A DNA stretch of 64,000 nt from Atlantibacter sp. RC6 (GTDB taxonomy: Bacteria; Pseudomonadota; Gammaproteobacteria; Enterobacterales; Enterobacteriaceae), in contig NZ_JACHZE010000007.1 in assembly GCF_014193285.1 (NCBI RefSeq), positions 62,001 to 126,000 on the forward strand, given 5' to 3'. Within the stretch, counting starts at the first letter, position 1. The number at the start of each line of letters is the position of its first letter. Of the stretch, positions 24,786 through 34,845 are shown piece by piece. The notes under the pieces are model-generated. The model made no database searches, was not told the origin of the DNA, and saw only the letters and a list, made by a program, of their open reading frames with translations. Made by a program: the position numbers and the translations under genes.

Positions 24786-27700
24786 ATGCCGCAGACGGCG
24801 CCGCGCCGTTATTCAGATCGCGCTTCACTTCGGTGAACTGCTCGCCGTTTTTGTTATGCAGGTGCACTTCAAGTTGGTTGAACGCGATATTGATGTCGTT
24901 TTCACGACACAGACGATCGATGGTGCGGTTCAGTTCATCCACGGTGAAGCTACGGTCGCGCAGTTCACGAACGTACAAACGCAGTTCATGATCCAGCGTG
25001 CTCGGCCCGAAGGTCGTGAAGAACACCGACGGTTCCGGATCGTGCATCACTTTCGGATGCTCCATCGCCGCCTTCAGCAGGATCGCTTTCACCTTATCCA
25101 GATCCGATCCATAAGCCACGCCAAGACGGATCACCACACGGGTGATGGTATCGGTCAATGACCAGTTAATCAGCCGCTCGGTCACGAACGCCTTGTTGGG
25201 AATGATCACCTCTTTGCGGTCAAAATCGGTAATCGTGGTGGCGCGGATACGGATTTTGCTGACCGTCCCCGAGAAGGTGCCAATGGTCACGGTATCGCCA
25301 ATACGCACCGGGCGTTCGAACAGAATAATGATACCGGAAACAAAGTTACCGAAAATCTCCTGCAAACCGAAGCCCAGACCAACCGACAGCGCCGCCGCCA
25401 GCCATTGCAGTTTGTCCCACGAAACCCCGAGCGAACCGAAGACCACCATCGCCCCGACGCCGATAATCACATAGTTTAAGATTGTCGTGATGGCATACGA
25501 GGTGCCCTGGCGCATATTGAGACGCGACAGCACCAGCACTTCCAGCAGGCCGGGCAAGTTGCGGATCAGCGCCCAGGCCACCGCAAAGGCCGCCAGCGCG
25601 AACAGCAGGCTGCCCATGGTGACGTGCTTGATTACCGCCGCACCCGCTTCGGTGCCGTTGTAATTCCATAACACCACGCTGTCGAGATAGGCGAACACGG
25701 TGATCAAATCCGACCAAATCGCCCAGAACACTACGCCAAACAGCGCGAACAAAGTGAGCATGGTCAGACGCAACGTCTGCTGGTTAACCTGATCGAGACC
25801 CAGCGGCGGCTCTTCTACCGGCTCGGCGCCCTCTGCGCCCTCTTTCACCAGATTCTGGCGACGGGCGATGGCGCGGCGATAGGCGATACGGCGCGCCGCG
25901 ACGCTTAATCCGCGCAGCACGGTCTGGTACAGCAAGTTCCAGATAATCACCAGATAAACGGTATCAATCCAGCGTCCTGCCAGGCGCAGCGTGGTATAGA
26001 AGTAGCCTGTCGCCGTCAGCACCAGCAGCATAATCGGCACAATCGCCAGTACGGTGATGGTGACCAGACGCATGGTATGCGACTCTTTATCATGCCAGCT
26101 TTCCCGGCACATTGGCCAAATCAGCGCGGCAATCACCAGCAGGTTGATGAAGATTATCGCCTGACCCAGCACGTCATCCATCAGATTCAGCGGGGACAGC
26201 TCCGCCATCACTGACCAGAACAGCAGCGGCAATAGCGCCAGGCTTACGCGCACAATCTGGCGACGCCAGTGGTTGGTGAGCTGCGCCGGCATATTGAAAT
26301 GGCTAACCGCCATGCCGTCTTTTTCCAGTACCCGCCAGCACACGCCGAACACCAGCCAGAACATGGCGAGTTTTTTACTGAACTCCCACAGCAAATCGCT
26401 GATGTTAATCTGCATAAACAACAGGATCAGCCCACATGCCAGGATGATGAGACACACCGGTAAAGCGCGGATAAAGTTAATCAGGATGGCTTTCGGGGTA
26501 TGCAACTGGCTGTCGTTACGCAACTGTCCGACTTCGGAGGCCAGTTTCGCCAGATACTGCTTCAGCCAGCCAAAGCGCCAGCGGATCAGCCCGGCGATCA
26601 GTAATAGCGGCAAACCGGCAAGAAACGCCACGGCCACCGACGGCCAGGCTTTTTTCCAGTTCACCGTGATCTTCATGGTCTTAACCTGATCATGGACAGC
26701 GCCCGGGAACGCCTTAATCCAGTCCCAGTCCATCGGGCGGTTGCTGTTCACCCAGAAGATTTGCTGGGTCAGCATCTGTTCGAGATTTTTACTGACGCTC
26801 ATCAACTGCTGCTGATTGATTTGCAGGTTGATCGCCATCATCAGCTGGGTGCCGAGCTGCTTGTTGAGCTGATCGAGCAGTTCGCGGCGCATATCCACCA
26901 GTTGCAATAGCGTGTCATGAACCTCAGCGTTGACTTCGCCCTGATGCCCCTCTTCCAGCTTCGCCACAAAGGTGTCGTTCTGGAACAGCGCGTCGCGCTG
27001 CTGGTTCAGGTCGAATTGCTCCAGACGCAGGTCGGCGATGCGGTTGGTCATATCCTCAAGTTCATCCGCCGACGGCAGCGTTTGCTGTTGCTGATACAGG
27101 ATCCGTGACAGCAGCAGACTGCCTTTTAATACTGAGATTTGCTCTTTTAGATTCCGCTCCGATTGCAGCGCGCGATCCAGCCAGTTTTTAACTTTGATGT
27201 TCTGCTGCACCAGCGCATTGCCGTTTTCGGTAGCGGAAATCAGCCGCTGGCTGAGCTGGTGGTTAACTTCCAGTTCCTGCTTAACCAGCGGATTATTTTG
27301 CAAGCTGGAGGAGTCCTCCGGCGTCACCGCTTCCTGGGCAGTTTTTTCGGTCAGCGACAGGCGCTTGGTATTCGCTGCTTCCTGCAACAGCTGAAGCTGA
27401 TGCTCAAGCTGATTAATATGAGCGGTGGTGTAATCGCGCTGTTTTTGCAGGCTATCCTGTAAAGCGGTGTTCCCTTCCAGGCTCTTACGCTGCTGATCGA
27501 TCTGCGCGTTCAGTAATACCTGCTGTACCAGCATCAACGTCTGTTGGGAAGGACGTAGCGCCGCCTCGCCTGGCGTGGTGCCGTTGAGACGGTTCCTGAT
27601 CTGCTGCAACTCCTGCGAGGCGGTATACATCGCGTTTTGCACCCGCTCCGGTTGGGTTTGCAGCGAGACCAGTTGGCTGTTAAAGGTCGAAAGGTCGTTT

Positions 27701-28137
27701 TGCGCGGATTGCAGATCGTCCACCAGCGTCGCGGTACGCGCTTCTAACTGGCGCAGCGACATCGCCTTAAAGGTTTGACGCAGGCTGTCGTCACTTTCAG
27801 GCGTGCTCAGGGCGTTCAACGCCTCGGTGGCCTGACGCATTTTTTCCGGCGCCTGGGCGACGCGCTGGCGCAGTTGCGTCGTCTCCTGCTTCACCCGCTC
27901 GATCTTGTCGAGGGTTTCCAGGGTTTCGGTGAGATCCTGCTGGACCAGCTTATCTTGCGCCGAGAGGGACTTTTGTTTTCCCAGCGCATCCAGTTGGCTC
28001 TGAATCTCAGCACGCGCCGGTAATTCGCCGTTGGACGCGGCGTTCGCAACGCCTGCGCAGAGCATAAAACCAGCCAGGAGAAGCCACACCAGCGTCATCA
28101 CGCCGGCTATTTTGCGAAAGTGAAAATCGTGCTGCAT
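24784..28137 (-). CDS. mscK: MscK, potassium-dependent mechanosensitive channel
   Basis: A 1117-residue MscS-superfamily channel (KefA). A signal peptide is followed by a long periplasmic coiled-coil region (about 30-470) rich in Gln and Leu, then about 11 membrane helices. The MscS-like pore is GFGLQEIFGNFVSGIIILFE, followed by the beta domain PVRIGDTVTIGTFSGTV. It opens under osmotic downshock in high potassium. It is adjacent to acrR as in K-12, but its 3' end faces hmp, which is not the K-12 arrangement. Confidence 0.95.
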   Translation of the reverse strand: MQHDFHFRKIAGVMTLVWLLLAGFMLCAGVANAASNGELPARAEIQSQLDALGKQKSLSAQDKLVQQDLTETLETLDKIERVKQETTQLRQRVAQAPEKMRQATEALNALSTPESDDSLRQTFKAMSLRQLEARTATLVDDLQSAQNDLSTFNSQLVSLQTQPERVQNAMYTASQELQQIRNRLNGTTPGEAALRPSQQTLMLVQQVLLNAQIDQQRKSLEGNTALQDSLQKQRDYTTAHINQLEHQLQLLQEAANTKRLSLTEKTAQEAVTPEDSSSLQNNPLVKQELEVNHQLSQRLISATENGNALVQQNIKVKNWLDRALQSERNLKEQISVLKGSLLLSRILYQQQQTLPSADELEDMTNRIADLRLEQFDLNQQRDALFQNDTFVAKLEEGHQGEVNAEVHDTLLQLVDMRRELLDQLNKQLGTQLMMAINLQINQQQLMSVSKNLEQMLTQQIFWVNSNRPMDWDWIKAFPGAVHDQVKTMKITVNWKKAWPSVAVAFLAGLPLLLIAGLIRWRFGWLKQYLAKLASEVGQLRNDSQLHTPKAILINFIRALPVCLIILACGLILLFMQINISDLLWEFSKKLAMFWLVFGVCWRVLEKDGMAVSHFNMPAQLTNHWRRQIVRVSLALLPLLFWSVMAELSPLNLMDDVLGQAIIFINLLVIAALIWPMCRESWHDKESHTMRLVTITVLAIVPIMLLVLTATGYFYTTLRLAGRWIDTVYLVIIWNLLYQTVLRGLSVAARRIAYRRAIARRQNLVKEGAEGAEPVEEPPLGLDQVNQQTLRLTMLTLFALFGVVFWAIWSDLITVFAYLDSVVLWNYNGTEAGAAVIKHVTMGSLLFALAAFAVAWALIRNLPGLLEVLVLSRLNMRQGTSYAITTILNYVIIGVGAMVVFGSLGVSWDKLQWLAAALSVGLGFGLQEIFGNFVSGIIILFERPVRIGDTVTIGTFSGTVSKIRIRATTITDFDRKEVIIPNKAFVTERLINWSLTDTITRVVIRLGVAYGSDLDKVKAILLKAAMEHPKVMHDPEPSVFFTTFGPSTLDHELRLYVRELRDRSFTVDELNRTIDRLCRENDINIAFNQLEVHLHNKNGEQFTEVKRDLNNGAAPSAA

Positions 28138-28270
28138 AGTCTTTAAATGAGTGATTACAGGGCCGAGAATATATCGGGGATATTACGTGAAGCGCAGGAT
28201 ACCACGGGACGCGGGCGCAGAATAGCAAGGCTGCGGGGATAAAGAGAATTCCGACAATAGTGTGGGAATG

Positions 28271-28915
28271 TTAAGAAAGCGATGGTTTCTGGAGCGTCGG
28301 GCAAAACTGGTACATCTCAAGGAGGATGTTCACAAAGGCGCGCGCTTCGGCTTGTAAATCGAAAGTTTGTGGGGCGAATAACCAATTTTCCATTAAGCCG
28401 GTGATATAACTGCGCATCAAAATAGTGGCGCGATGTATATTCAGGGTATCGGGGAGCATTCTGGCAGCCATACAGTTACTTAACGCCTGTTCAATGCGTT
28501 CATGGCTGGCCAGGCAATATTCACGATGAAGCTGTTGCACGACCGCCATTTCGCCAACAAACTCACATTTGTGAAAGATTATTTCCATCATCAACCGGCG
28601 GCGTTCCTCTGAAACCGTAGCTTCAAGAATGTAAACCAGGATCTCTCTTAAAACTGACAGTGGATCGCCGGGATATTTTGCCTGATACTCAGTTTCAAGA
28701 TCCCCAATACTGGACTCTGACAACTCCCAGATTTCACTAAACAAATCGGACTTGTTTTTGAAGTGCCAATAGATGGCGCCGCGCGTAACCCCAGCAGCCT
28801 GGGCAATATCTGCCAGTGACGTGGCCGAAACACCCTGCCGGGAAAACAAATGAATCGCCACATCAAGAATGTGGTTTCGTGTTTCCAGTGCCTGCTGTTT
28901 GGTTTTTCGTGCCAT
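28271..28915 (-). CDS. acrR: AcrR, TetR-family repressor of acrAB
   Basis: A 214-residue TetR-family protein. The N-terminal HTH is in [20 protein letters not shown] and then [12 protein letters not shown]. The C-terminal ligand-binding half responds to drugs, dyes and bile acids in E. coli. It is divergent from acrA with a 143 bp promoter gap containing its own operator. No truncation or frameshift is visible, so local repression of the pump should be intact. Confidence 0.96.
   Translation of the reverse strand: MARKTKQQALETRNHILDVAIHLFSRQGVSATSLADIAQAAGVTRGAIYWHFKNKSDLFSEIWELSESSIGDLETEYQAKYPGDPLSVLREILVYILEATVSEERRRLMMEIIFHKCEFVGEMAVVQQLHREYCLASHERIEQALSNCMAARMLPDTLNIHRATILMRSYITGLMENWLFAPQTFDLQAEARAFVNILLEMYQFCPTLQKPSLS
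28897..28915 (-). promoter_or_regulatory. MarA/SoxS/Rob box overlapping the acrR start
   Basis: On the minus strand, ATGGCACGAAAAACCAAAC fits the marbox consensus (AYnGCACnnWnnRYYAAAY) at every specified position. It covers the first codons of acrR, since ATGGCACGAAAAACC encodes MARKT, and lies upstream of acrA. The E. coli acrAB marbox has the same sequence context. Confidence 0.8.
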
Positions 28916-28943
28916 ATGTTTGTGAATTTACAAGGGTCAGATT

Positions 28944-28967
28944 TACATACATTTATGAATGTATGTA
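28944..28967. promoter_or_regulatory. AcrR operator between acrR and acrA
   Basis: A 24 bp palindrome with arms TACATACATT and AATGTATGTA around the centre TATG. It differs by one base from the E. coli AcrR operator as I remember it, and lies in the same divergent gap, about 90 bp before acrA. Confidence 0.88.
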
Positions 28968-29058
28968 CCATATCACGACCATAATTTAAACGCAGCAATG
29001 GGTTTGTGGACGTTTGATCCATTAATCAATTTTGAAATCGGACACTCGAGGTTTACCT

Positions 29059-30255
29059 ATGAACAAAAACAGAGGGTTAACGCCTCTGGCGGTCGTTCTG
29101 ATGCTCTCAGGCAGCTTAGCGCTTACAGGATGTGACGACAAACAGCAGCAACAGCAGGCGCAGCACACGCCGGAAGTCGGCGTGGTCACGCTGAAAAGCG
29201 AACCTCTACCGATCACCACCGAGCTTCCAGGCCGCACCAGCGCGTATCGCGTGGCGGAAGTTCGTCCTCAGGTGAGCGGTATTATTCTGAAGCGTAATTT
29301 TGTGGAAGGTAGTGATATCGAAGCGGGTGTCTCCCTTTATCAGATTGATCCAGCGACCTACCAGGCCTCTTATGAGAGCGCCAAAGGCGATCTGGCGCGC
29401 GCCCAGGCCAGCGCCAATATCGCGCAGGTCACGCTGCGTCGTTATCAAAAACTGATCGGCACAAACTACATCAGTAAGCAGGATTACGATGACGCTCAGG
29501 CGACTGCCCAGCAGGCTAACGCATCTGTCGTCGCGGCGAAAGCCGCAGTGGAAACCGCGCGTATCAACCTCGCTTACACCAAAGTCACCTCCCCCATCAG
29601 CGGACGCATTGGTAAATCCAATGTCACCGAAGGCGCGCTGGTGCAAAACGGCCAGGCCACCGCACTGACCACCGTACAACAGCTCGACCCTATCTATGTG
29701 GATGTCACCCAGTCCAGTAATGACTTCCTGCGCTTGAAGCAGGAGCTGGCCAGCGGCGCGCTGAAACAGGAAAACGGTAAAGCGAAAGTCCAACTGGTGA
29801 CCTCGGACGGAATTAAGTTCGATCAGGAAGGCACGCTGGAGTTCTCTGACGTGACCGTCGATCAAACCACCGGTTCGATTACCTTACGCGCGCTGTTCCC
29901 TAACCCGAACCACACCTTACTGCCGGGCATGTTCGTGCGTGCGCGACTGGAAGAAGGTGTGAATCCTAACGCGATTCTGGTGCCGCAACAGGGGGTAACC
30001 CGTACGCCGCGCGGCGACGCGTCTGCGATGGTCGTAGGCGAAGGCGATAAAGTCGAAGTGCGTCAAATCACCGCAACCCAGGCTATCGGGGATAAGTGGC
30101 TGGTGACTGACGGTCTTAAAACAGGCGATCGCGTGATTATTACCGGTTTGCAAAAAGTTCGTCCTGGCGCCCAGGTTAAAGCACAAGAAGTTACGGCGGA
30201 TGCGGATAAACAATCCACCGCAGCCAATGCCGCGCCAGAACAACCGAAGTCTTAA
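29059..30255 (+). CDS. acrA: AcrA, periplasmic adaptor of AcrAB-TolC
   Basis: A 398-residue membrane fusion lipoprotein. The lipobox LALTGC is at residues 20-25, followed by DDKQ. A lipoyl domain, an alpha-hairpin of heptads (about 90-170, YQKLIGTNYISKQDYD) and beta-barrel and membrane-proximal domains follow. The ATG of MNKNRGLTPLAVVLML is chosen over one nine codons upstream because it starts the signal peptide. It bridges AcrB and TolC. It is 22 bp ahead of acrB in one operon. Confidence 0.97.
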   Translation: MNKNRGLTPLAVVLMLSGSLALTGCDDKQQQQQAQHTPEVGVVTLKSEPLPITTELPGRTSAYRVAEVRPQVSGIILKRNFVEGSDIEAGVSLYQIDPATYQASYESAKGDLARAQASANIAQVTLRRYQKLIGTNYISKQDYDDAQATAQQANASVVAAKAAVETARINLAYTKVTSPISGRIGKSNVTEGALVQNGQATALTTVQQLDPIYVDVTQSSNDFLRLKQELASGALKQENGKAKVQLVTSDGIKFDQEGTLEFSDVTVDQTTGSITLRALFPNPNHTLLPGMFVRARLEEGVNPNAILVPQQGVTRTPRGDASAMVVGEGDKVEVRQITATQAIGDKWLVTDGLKTGDRVIITGLQKVRPGAQVKAQEVTADADKQSTAANAAPEQPKS

Positions 30256-30277
30256 CTTAAACAGGAGCCGTTAAGAC

Positions 30278-33200
30278 ATGGCTAAGTTTTTTATCGATCG
30301 CCCAATTTTCGCGTGGGTAATCGCCATCATTATTATGCTGGCGGGGGGCCTTGCGATCATGAAACTGCCTGTGGCGCAGTATCCCACGATCGCGCCGCCG
30401 GCTATCCAGATCACCGCCATGTATCCGGGCGCCGATGCGAAAACCGTACAGGATACGGTAACGCAGGTTATCGAACAGAACATGAACGGTATCGATAACC
30501 TGCTGTATATGTCCTCTACCAGCGACTCGTCGGGTTCGGTGCAAATCACCATTACCTTCGATTCCGGTACGGATGCCGATATCGCCCAGGTTCAGGTGCA
30601 GAACAAACTGCAACTGGCGATGCCATTGCTGCCGCAAGAAGTGCAACAGCAAGGCGTGAGCGTTGAGAAATCGTCAAGCAGCTTCCTGATGGTTGTCGGG
30701 ATGATTTCCACCGACGGTTCAATGACCCAGGAAGATATTGCCGATTACGTGGGCGCGACGGTGAAAGATCCGATCAGCCGTACCACCGGCGTAGGCGACG
30801 TGCAGCTGTTCGGTGCGCAGTATGCGATGCGTATCTGGATGGACCCGAATAAACTGACTAACTTCCAGCTCACGCCGGTTGACGTTATCAATGCAATCAA
30901 AGCGCAGAACGCCCAGGTTGCGGCAGGCCAGCTCGGTGGTACGCCGCCGGTGAAAGGCCAGCAGTTGAACGCCTCAATCATCGCGCAGACTCGTCTGACG
31001 TCGGCGGAAGAGTTCAGCAAGATCCTGCTGAAAGTGAATCAGGATGGTTCTCAGGTTCGCCTCAGTGATGTCGCTAAGGTGGAGCTGGGCGGCGAAAGCT
31101 ATGACGTGATTGCCCGTTATAACGGCCAGCCGGCATCCGGCCTGGGGATCAAACTGGCAACCGGCGCTAACGCGCTGGATACCGCTGCGGCGGTGCGTCA
31201 AACCATTGAGAAGATGAAGCCGTTCTTCCCACATGGTCTGGAAGTGGTTTACCCGTACGACACGACCCCGTTCGTTAAGATCTCCATTAACGAGGTAGTG
31301 AAAACGCTGATTGAAGCTATCGTGCTGGTGTTCCTGGTCATGTATCTGTTCCTGCAGAACTTCCGCGCGACGCTGATCCCGACCATTGCGGTACCGGTGG
31401 TTCTGTTGGGGACCTTCGCCATCCTTGCCGTATTCGGGTACTCGATAAACACCCTGACGATGTTCGGTATGGTGCTGGCGATAGGCCTGCTGGTGGATGA
31501 CGCCATCGTGGTGGTAGAAAACGTTGAGCGTGTAATGGCGGAAGAGGGCTTGCCGCCAAAAGAAGCGACGCGTAAATCCATGGGCCAGATTCAGGGCGCG
31601 CTGGTGGGTATCGCCATGGTGCTGTCAGCGGTGTTTATCCCGATGGCGTTCTTCGGCGGTTCAACCGGTGCGATTTATCGTCAGTTCTCCATCACGATCG
31701 TATCCGCGATGGTGCTGTCAGTGCTGGTGGCGTTGATCCTGACCCCTGCCCTGTGCGCCACCATGCTGAAACCGATCGCTAAAGGCGACCACGGCGAGGG
31801 TAAAAAAGGTTTCTTCGGTTGGTTTAACCGGATGTTCGATAAGAGCACCCATCACTACACCGACAGCGTAGGCAACATCCTGCGCAGCACGGGCCGTTAC
31901 CTGCTGCTGTATTTGCTGATTGTCGGCGGCATGGCGTTCCTGTTCATCAAACTGCCCAGCTCGTTCCTGCCGGACGAGGACCAGGGCGTGTTCCTGACCA
32001 TGGCGCAACTGCCTGCGGGCGCGACCCAGGAACGTACTCAGAAAGTGCTGGATGAGGTGACCGACTACTACCTGACCAAGGAAAAAGCCAACGTTAATTC
32101 GGTATTTACCGTAAACGGCTTCGGCTTCTCCGGTCGTGGGCAGAACACCGGTCTGGCGTTCGTCTCCCTGAAAAACTGGGATGAACGTCCGGGCGAAGAA
32201 AACAAAGTGGAAGCGATCACCGGCCGCGCCATGGCCCGTTTCTCGCAGATTAAAGATGCGATGGTGTTTGCGTTTAACCTCCCGGCGATTGTCGAACTGG
32301 GTACGGCGACCGGCTTTGACTTCCAGCTGATCGACCAGGCTAACCTGGGCCACGAAAAGCTGACCCAGGCGCGTAACCAGCTGCTGGGTGAAGTGGCGAA
32401 GCATCCGGATCTGCTGGCGGGCGTGCGTCCTAACGGCCTTGAAGATACGCCACAGTACAAAATCGATATCGATCAGGAGAAAGCGCAGGCGCTGGGCGTC
32501 TCAATCTCCGACATTAATACCACGCTGGGCGCTGCCTGGGGCGGTAGCTATGTGAATGACTTTATCGACCGTGGCCGCGTGAAGAAAGTGTACGTCATGT
32601 CCGAAGCGCAATACCGCATGCTGCCGGAAGATATCAATAACTGGTACGTGCGTAATGCCTCGGGGCAAATGGTGCCGTTCTCGGCCTTCTCTACCGCCCA
32701 CTGGGAGTATGGTTCGCCGCGTCTGGAACGCTATAACGGCCTGCCATCCATGGAAATCCTTGGCCAGGCGGTTCCGGGCAAGAGTACCGGTGAAGCGATG
32801 AACATGATGGAAGAGCTGGCCAGCAAGCTGCCTACCGGTATCGGTTATGACTGGACGGGGATGTCCTATCAGGAACGGCTGTCCGGCAACCAGGCGCCTG
32901 CGCTGTATGCCATCTCGTTAATCGTGGTATTCCTGTGTCTGGCGGCGCTGTATGAAAGCTGGTCTATTCCGTTCTCGGTTATGCTGGTTGTACCGCTGGG
33001 GGTTATCGGCGCGCTGCTGGCAGCGACGTTCCGCGGCCTGAATAACGACGTGTACTTCCAGGTGGGCCTGCTGACAACCATTGGCTTGTCGGCGAAGAAC
33101 GCAATATTGATTGTGGAATTCGCCAAAGATCTGATGGATAAAGAAGGCAAAGGCCTGATTGAAGCGACGCTGGAAGCGGTGCGTATGCGTCTGCGTCCAA

Positions 33201-33427
33201 TCCTGATGACCTCGCTGGCGTTTATCCTTGGGGTAATGCCGCTGGTTATCAGCTCCGGCGCTGGTTCCGGCGCGCAGAACGCGGTGGGTACCGGTGTAAT
33301 GGGCGGGATGATTACAGCAACGGTGCTGGCGATCTTCTTCGTACCGGTGTTCTTTGTGGTGGTTCGTCGACGTTTTAACCGTAAAAACGAAGATATTGAA
33401 CACAGCCATACGGTGAAGCACTCCTGA
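30278..33427 (+). CDS. acrB: AcrB, RND multidrug efflux pump
   Basis: A 1049-residue trimeric RND transporter in the inner membrane. The proton relay includes D407/D408 in [14 protein letters not shown] and the lysine in [15 protein letters not shown] (near 940). Two large periplasmic loops form the drug-binding pockets. It expels drugs, detergents and bile salts with AcrA and TolC. It is full length and ends HSHTVKHS. A strong terminator follows at 33434. Confidence 0.98.
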   Translation: MAKFFIDRPIFAWVIAIIIMLAGGLAIMKLPVAQYPTIAPPAIQITAMYPGADAKTVQDTVTQVIEQNMNGIDNLLYMSSTSDSSGSVQITITFDSGTDADIAQVQVQNKLQLAMPLLPQEVQQQGVSVEKSSSSFLMVVGMISTDGSMTQEDIADYVGATVKDPISRTTGVGDVQLFGAQYAMRIWMDPNKLTNFQLTPVDVINAIKAQNAQVAAGQLGGTPPVKGQQLNASIIAQTRLTSAEEFSKILLKVNQDGSQVRLSDVAKVELGGESYDVIARYNGQPASGLGIKLATGANALDTAAAVRQTIEKMKPFFPHGLEVVYPYDTTPFVKISINEVVKTLIEAIVLVFLVMYLFLQNFRATLIPTIAVPVVLLGTFAILAVFGYSINTLTMFGMVLAIGLLVDDAIVVVENVERVMAEEGLPPKEATRKSMGQIQGALVGIAMVLSAVFIPMAFFGGSTGAIYRQFSITIVSAMVLSVLVALILTPALCATMLKPIAKGDHGEGKKGFFGWFNRMFDKSTHHYTDSVGNILRSTGRYLLLYLLIVGGMAFLFIKLPSSFLPDEDQGVFLTMAQLPAGATQERTQKVLDEVTDYYLTKEKANVNSVFTVNGFGFSGRGQNTGLAFVSLKNWDERPGEENKVEAITGRAMARFSQIKDAMVFAFNLPAIVELGTATGFDFQLIDQANLGHEKLTQARNQLLGEVAKHPDLLAGVRPNGLEDTPQYKIDIDQEKAQALGVSISDINTTLGAAWGGSYVNDFIDRGRVKKVYVMSEAQYRMLPEDINNWYVRNASGQMVPFSAFSTAHWEYGSPRLERYNGLPSMEILGQAVPGKSTGEAMNMMEELASKLPTGIGYDWTGMSYQERLSGNQAPALYAISLIVVFLCLAALYESWSIPFSVMLVVPLGVIGALLAATFRGLNNDVYFQVGLLTTIGLSAKNAILIVEFAKDLMDKEGKGLIEATLEAVRMRLRPILMTSLAFILGVMPLVISSGAGSGAQNAVGTGVMGGMITATVLAIFFVPVFFVVVRRRFNRKNEDIEHSHTVKHS

Positions 33428-33433
33428 TAAACT

Positions 33434-33457
33434 AAGGCCGCGCAAGCGGCCTTTTTA
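33434..33457 (+). terminator. Terminator of acrAB
   Basis: Stem AAGGCCGC / GCGGCCTT with a GCAA tetraloop, followed by five T on the plus strand. It begins 7 bp after the acrB stop. Confidence 0.9.
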
Positions 33458-33898
33458 TTATCTTATCCCGCTTAGACCATCATTTGCGGGGCATATTAAG
33501 ATGGCATTAGCATTGTTAAGCACAAACAGCAAGGTTGAATAAGGGCATATAACTCGCTCATTTAATCAGATAAGTCCTGGCTTTTCTCGAAAAGCTAAGG
33601 AATATTCCTGGAATTAAAGTAAAATTTAAAAACGGGTCGCGGCTTTATTTATCTTTATTTTTTCAGTCTATAATGAACACACAGTGAAAATCTCACCTGA
33701 AAGTATTACCTGTGCCGTACTGCATGTAACAAAGTGCATTAATTGTAATTTTTCGTAATAGCGCAGGGTAAAACCGTCAGGAGTGATTTATAGTTAAATA
33801 AGCTTGAAACCCGTGTGCTGAATCCCCATTCATCTGAGAGTGTTGCCCCTGTCGTGCTAAGTTTCTGAAAATTTTTTCGCTAAAAAGGGGGATGCGTT
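33458..33898. promoter_or_regulatory. AT-rich tomB-hha promoter region, no gene
   Basis: About 440 bp between acrB and tomB with no supported open frame. It is AT-rich and contains a possible -10 TATAAT-like segment at 33668-33674 (CTATAATG). A long 5' leader is likely. AAAGGGGGATGCG immediately before the tomB start is its ribosome site. No operator could be assigned. Confidence 0.45.
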
Positions 33899-34273
33899 AT
33901 GGACGAATACTCACCAAAACGGCATGATATAGCCCAGCTAAAATTCCTTTGTGAAAATCTCTATCATGACTGTTTGACTACCCTGGGCGATAGCAATCAT
34001 GGTTGGGTTAACGATCCAACGTCAGCTATCAACCTGCAGTTAAATGAATTGATTGAGCATATTGCGAGTTTTGCGCTTAATTACAAAATTAAGTATGACG
34101 AAGACAATGCATTGATCGAACAGATTGACGAGTACCTCGATGATACCTTCATGTTGTTCAGCAACTACGGCATAAGCGCGCAAGATTTACAGAAATGGCG
34201 CAAGTCAGGTAATCGTTTGTTCAAATGCTTTGTTAACGTCAGCAAGGCCAACCCAGTGAGCCTTTCTTTTTAA
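33899..34273 (+). CDS. tomB: TomB, antitoxin partner of Hha
   Basis: A 124-residue acidic protein (YbaJ), starting [20 protein letters not shown]. In E. coli it neutralises Hha toxicity in an oxygen-dependent way and affects biofilm formation. It lies 28 bp ahead of hha in the same operon, downstream of acrB as in K-12. It is full length with well-conserved core motifs such as [17 protein letters not shown]. Confidence 0.95.
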   Translation: MDEYSPKRHDIAQLKFLCENLYHDCLTTLGDSNHGWVNDPTSAINLQLNELIEHIASFALNYKIKYDEDNALIEQIDEYLDDTFMLFSNYGISAQDLQKWRKSGNRLFKCFVNVSKANPVSLSF

Positions 34274-34301
34274 AACTATTACAATCACTTACGGTGAAAC
34301 T

Positions 34302-34520
34302 ATGTCAGAAAAACCTTTAACAAAAGTTGATTATTTAATGCGTCTTCGACGCTGCCAGACGATTGATACGCTTGAGAGAGTTATCGAAAAAAATAAATAT
34401 GAATTATCAGATAACGAACTGGCGGTATTTTATTCAGCTGCCGATCACCGTCTTGCTGAACTGACGATGAATAAGCTTTACGATAAAATACCGTCTTCTG
34501 TGTGGAAATTTATCCGCTAA
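34302..34520 (+). CDS. hha: Hha, H-NS co-regulator
   Basis: A 72-residue small nucleoid protein, [20 protein letters not shown], ending SSVWKFIR. It binds the H-NS N-terminus and strengthens silencing of AT-rich, horizontally acquired DNA such as the fimbrial region in this window; that target is inference. It is nearly identical to the E. coli protein from memory. In K-12 maa follows; here maa is absent. Confidence 0.97.
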   Translation: MSEKPLTKVDYLMRLRRCQTIDTLERVIEKNKYELSDNELAVFYSAADHRLAELTMNKLYDKIPSSVWKFIR

Positions 34521-34656
34521 TTACCCGGATATTTCCTGGTAATATAGCTATAAAGTCCTAAAACCGGTATTACGCACGGTTAGTTACCGCTCCACTTCAC
34601 GAGCTCGTCTGCAGGACATAGGGGAATGATTCCCGGCATGCCGCTGCAATGATTTT

Positions 34657-34698
34657 TGTTCACTTGTGGCCTCGAAGGGAACCCGTCATGAGTGAACA
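34657..34698 (+). other. Hairpin closing over a short-ORF start codon
   Basis: Perfect 8 bp arms TGTTCACT (34657-34664) and AGTGAACA (34691-34698) enclose a GAAGGGA ribosome-like site and the ATG at 34688-34690. If transcribed, the fold would place the start region in a loop next to the stem. Such structures can tune translation of a leader or small protein. Expression is not shown by the sequence. Confidence 0.4.
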
Positions 34699-34798
34699 AA
34701 ACCGCGTCTGCCTCCTCCCGGTTACGCCGGTCAATAAAAACCGAACTGTTATACTTTTTCTGAGACTTTCTGTTACTGTTTATGGTTCGTGCAGCTGA
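34688..34798 (+). CDS. Possible 36-residue small protein, unknown
   Basis: A short frame, [20 protein letters not shown] and on to YGSCS, preceded by GAAGGGA at good spacing. The C-terminal half ([13 protein letters not shown]) is hydrophobic enough for a single membrane segment. It lies alone in the 325 bp hha-ylaC gap where K-12 has maa. I do not recognise it. It may be a real small membrane protein, a leader peptide for ylaC, or a chance frame. Confidence 0.3.
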   Translation: MSEQNRVCLLPVTPVNKNRTVILFLRLSVTVYGSCS

Positions 34799-34845
34799 TT
34801 ACAATACAGTCGTCCTCCTTCCCGTTACTATTTTGTAGGTTCAGA

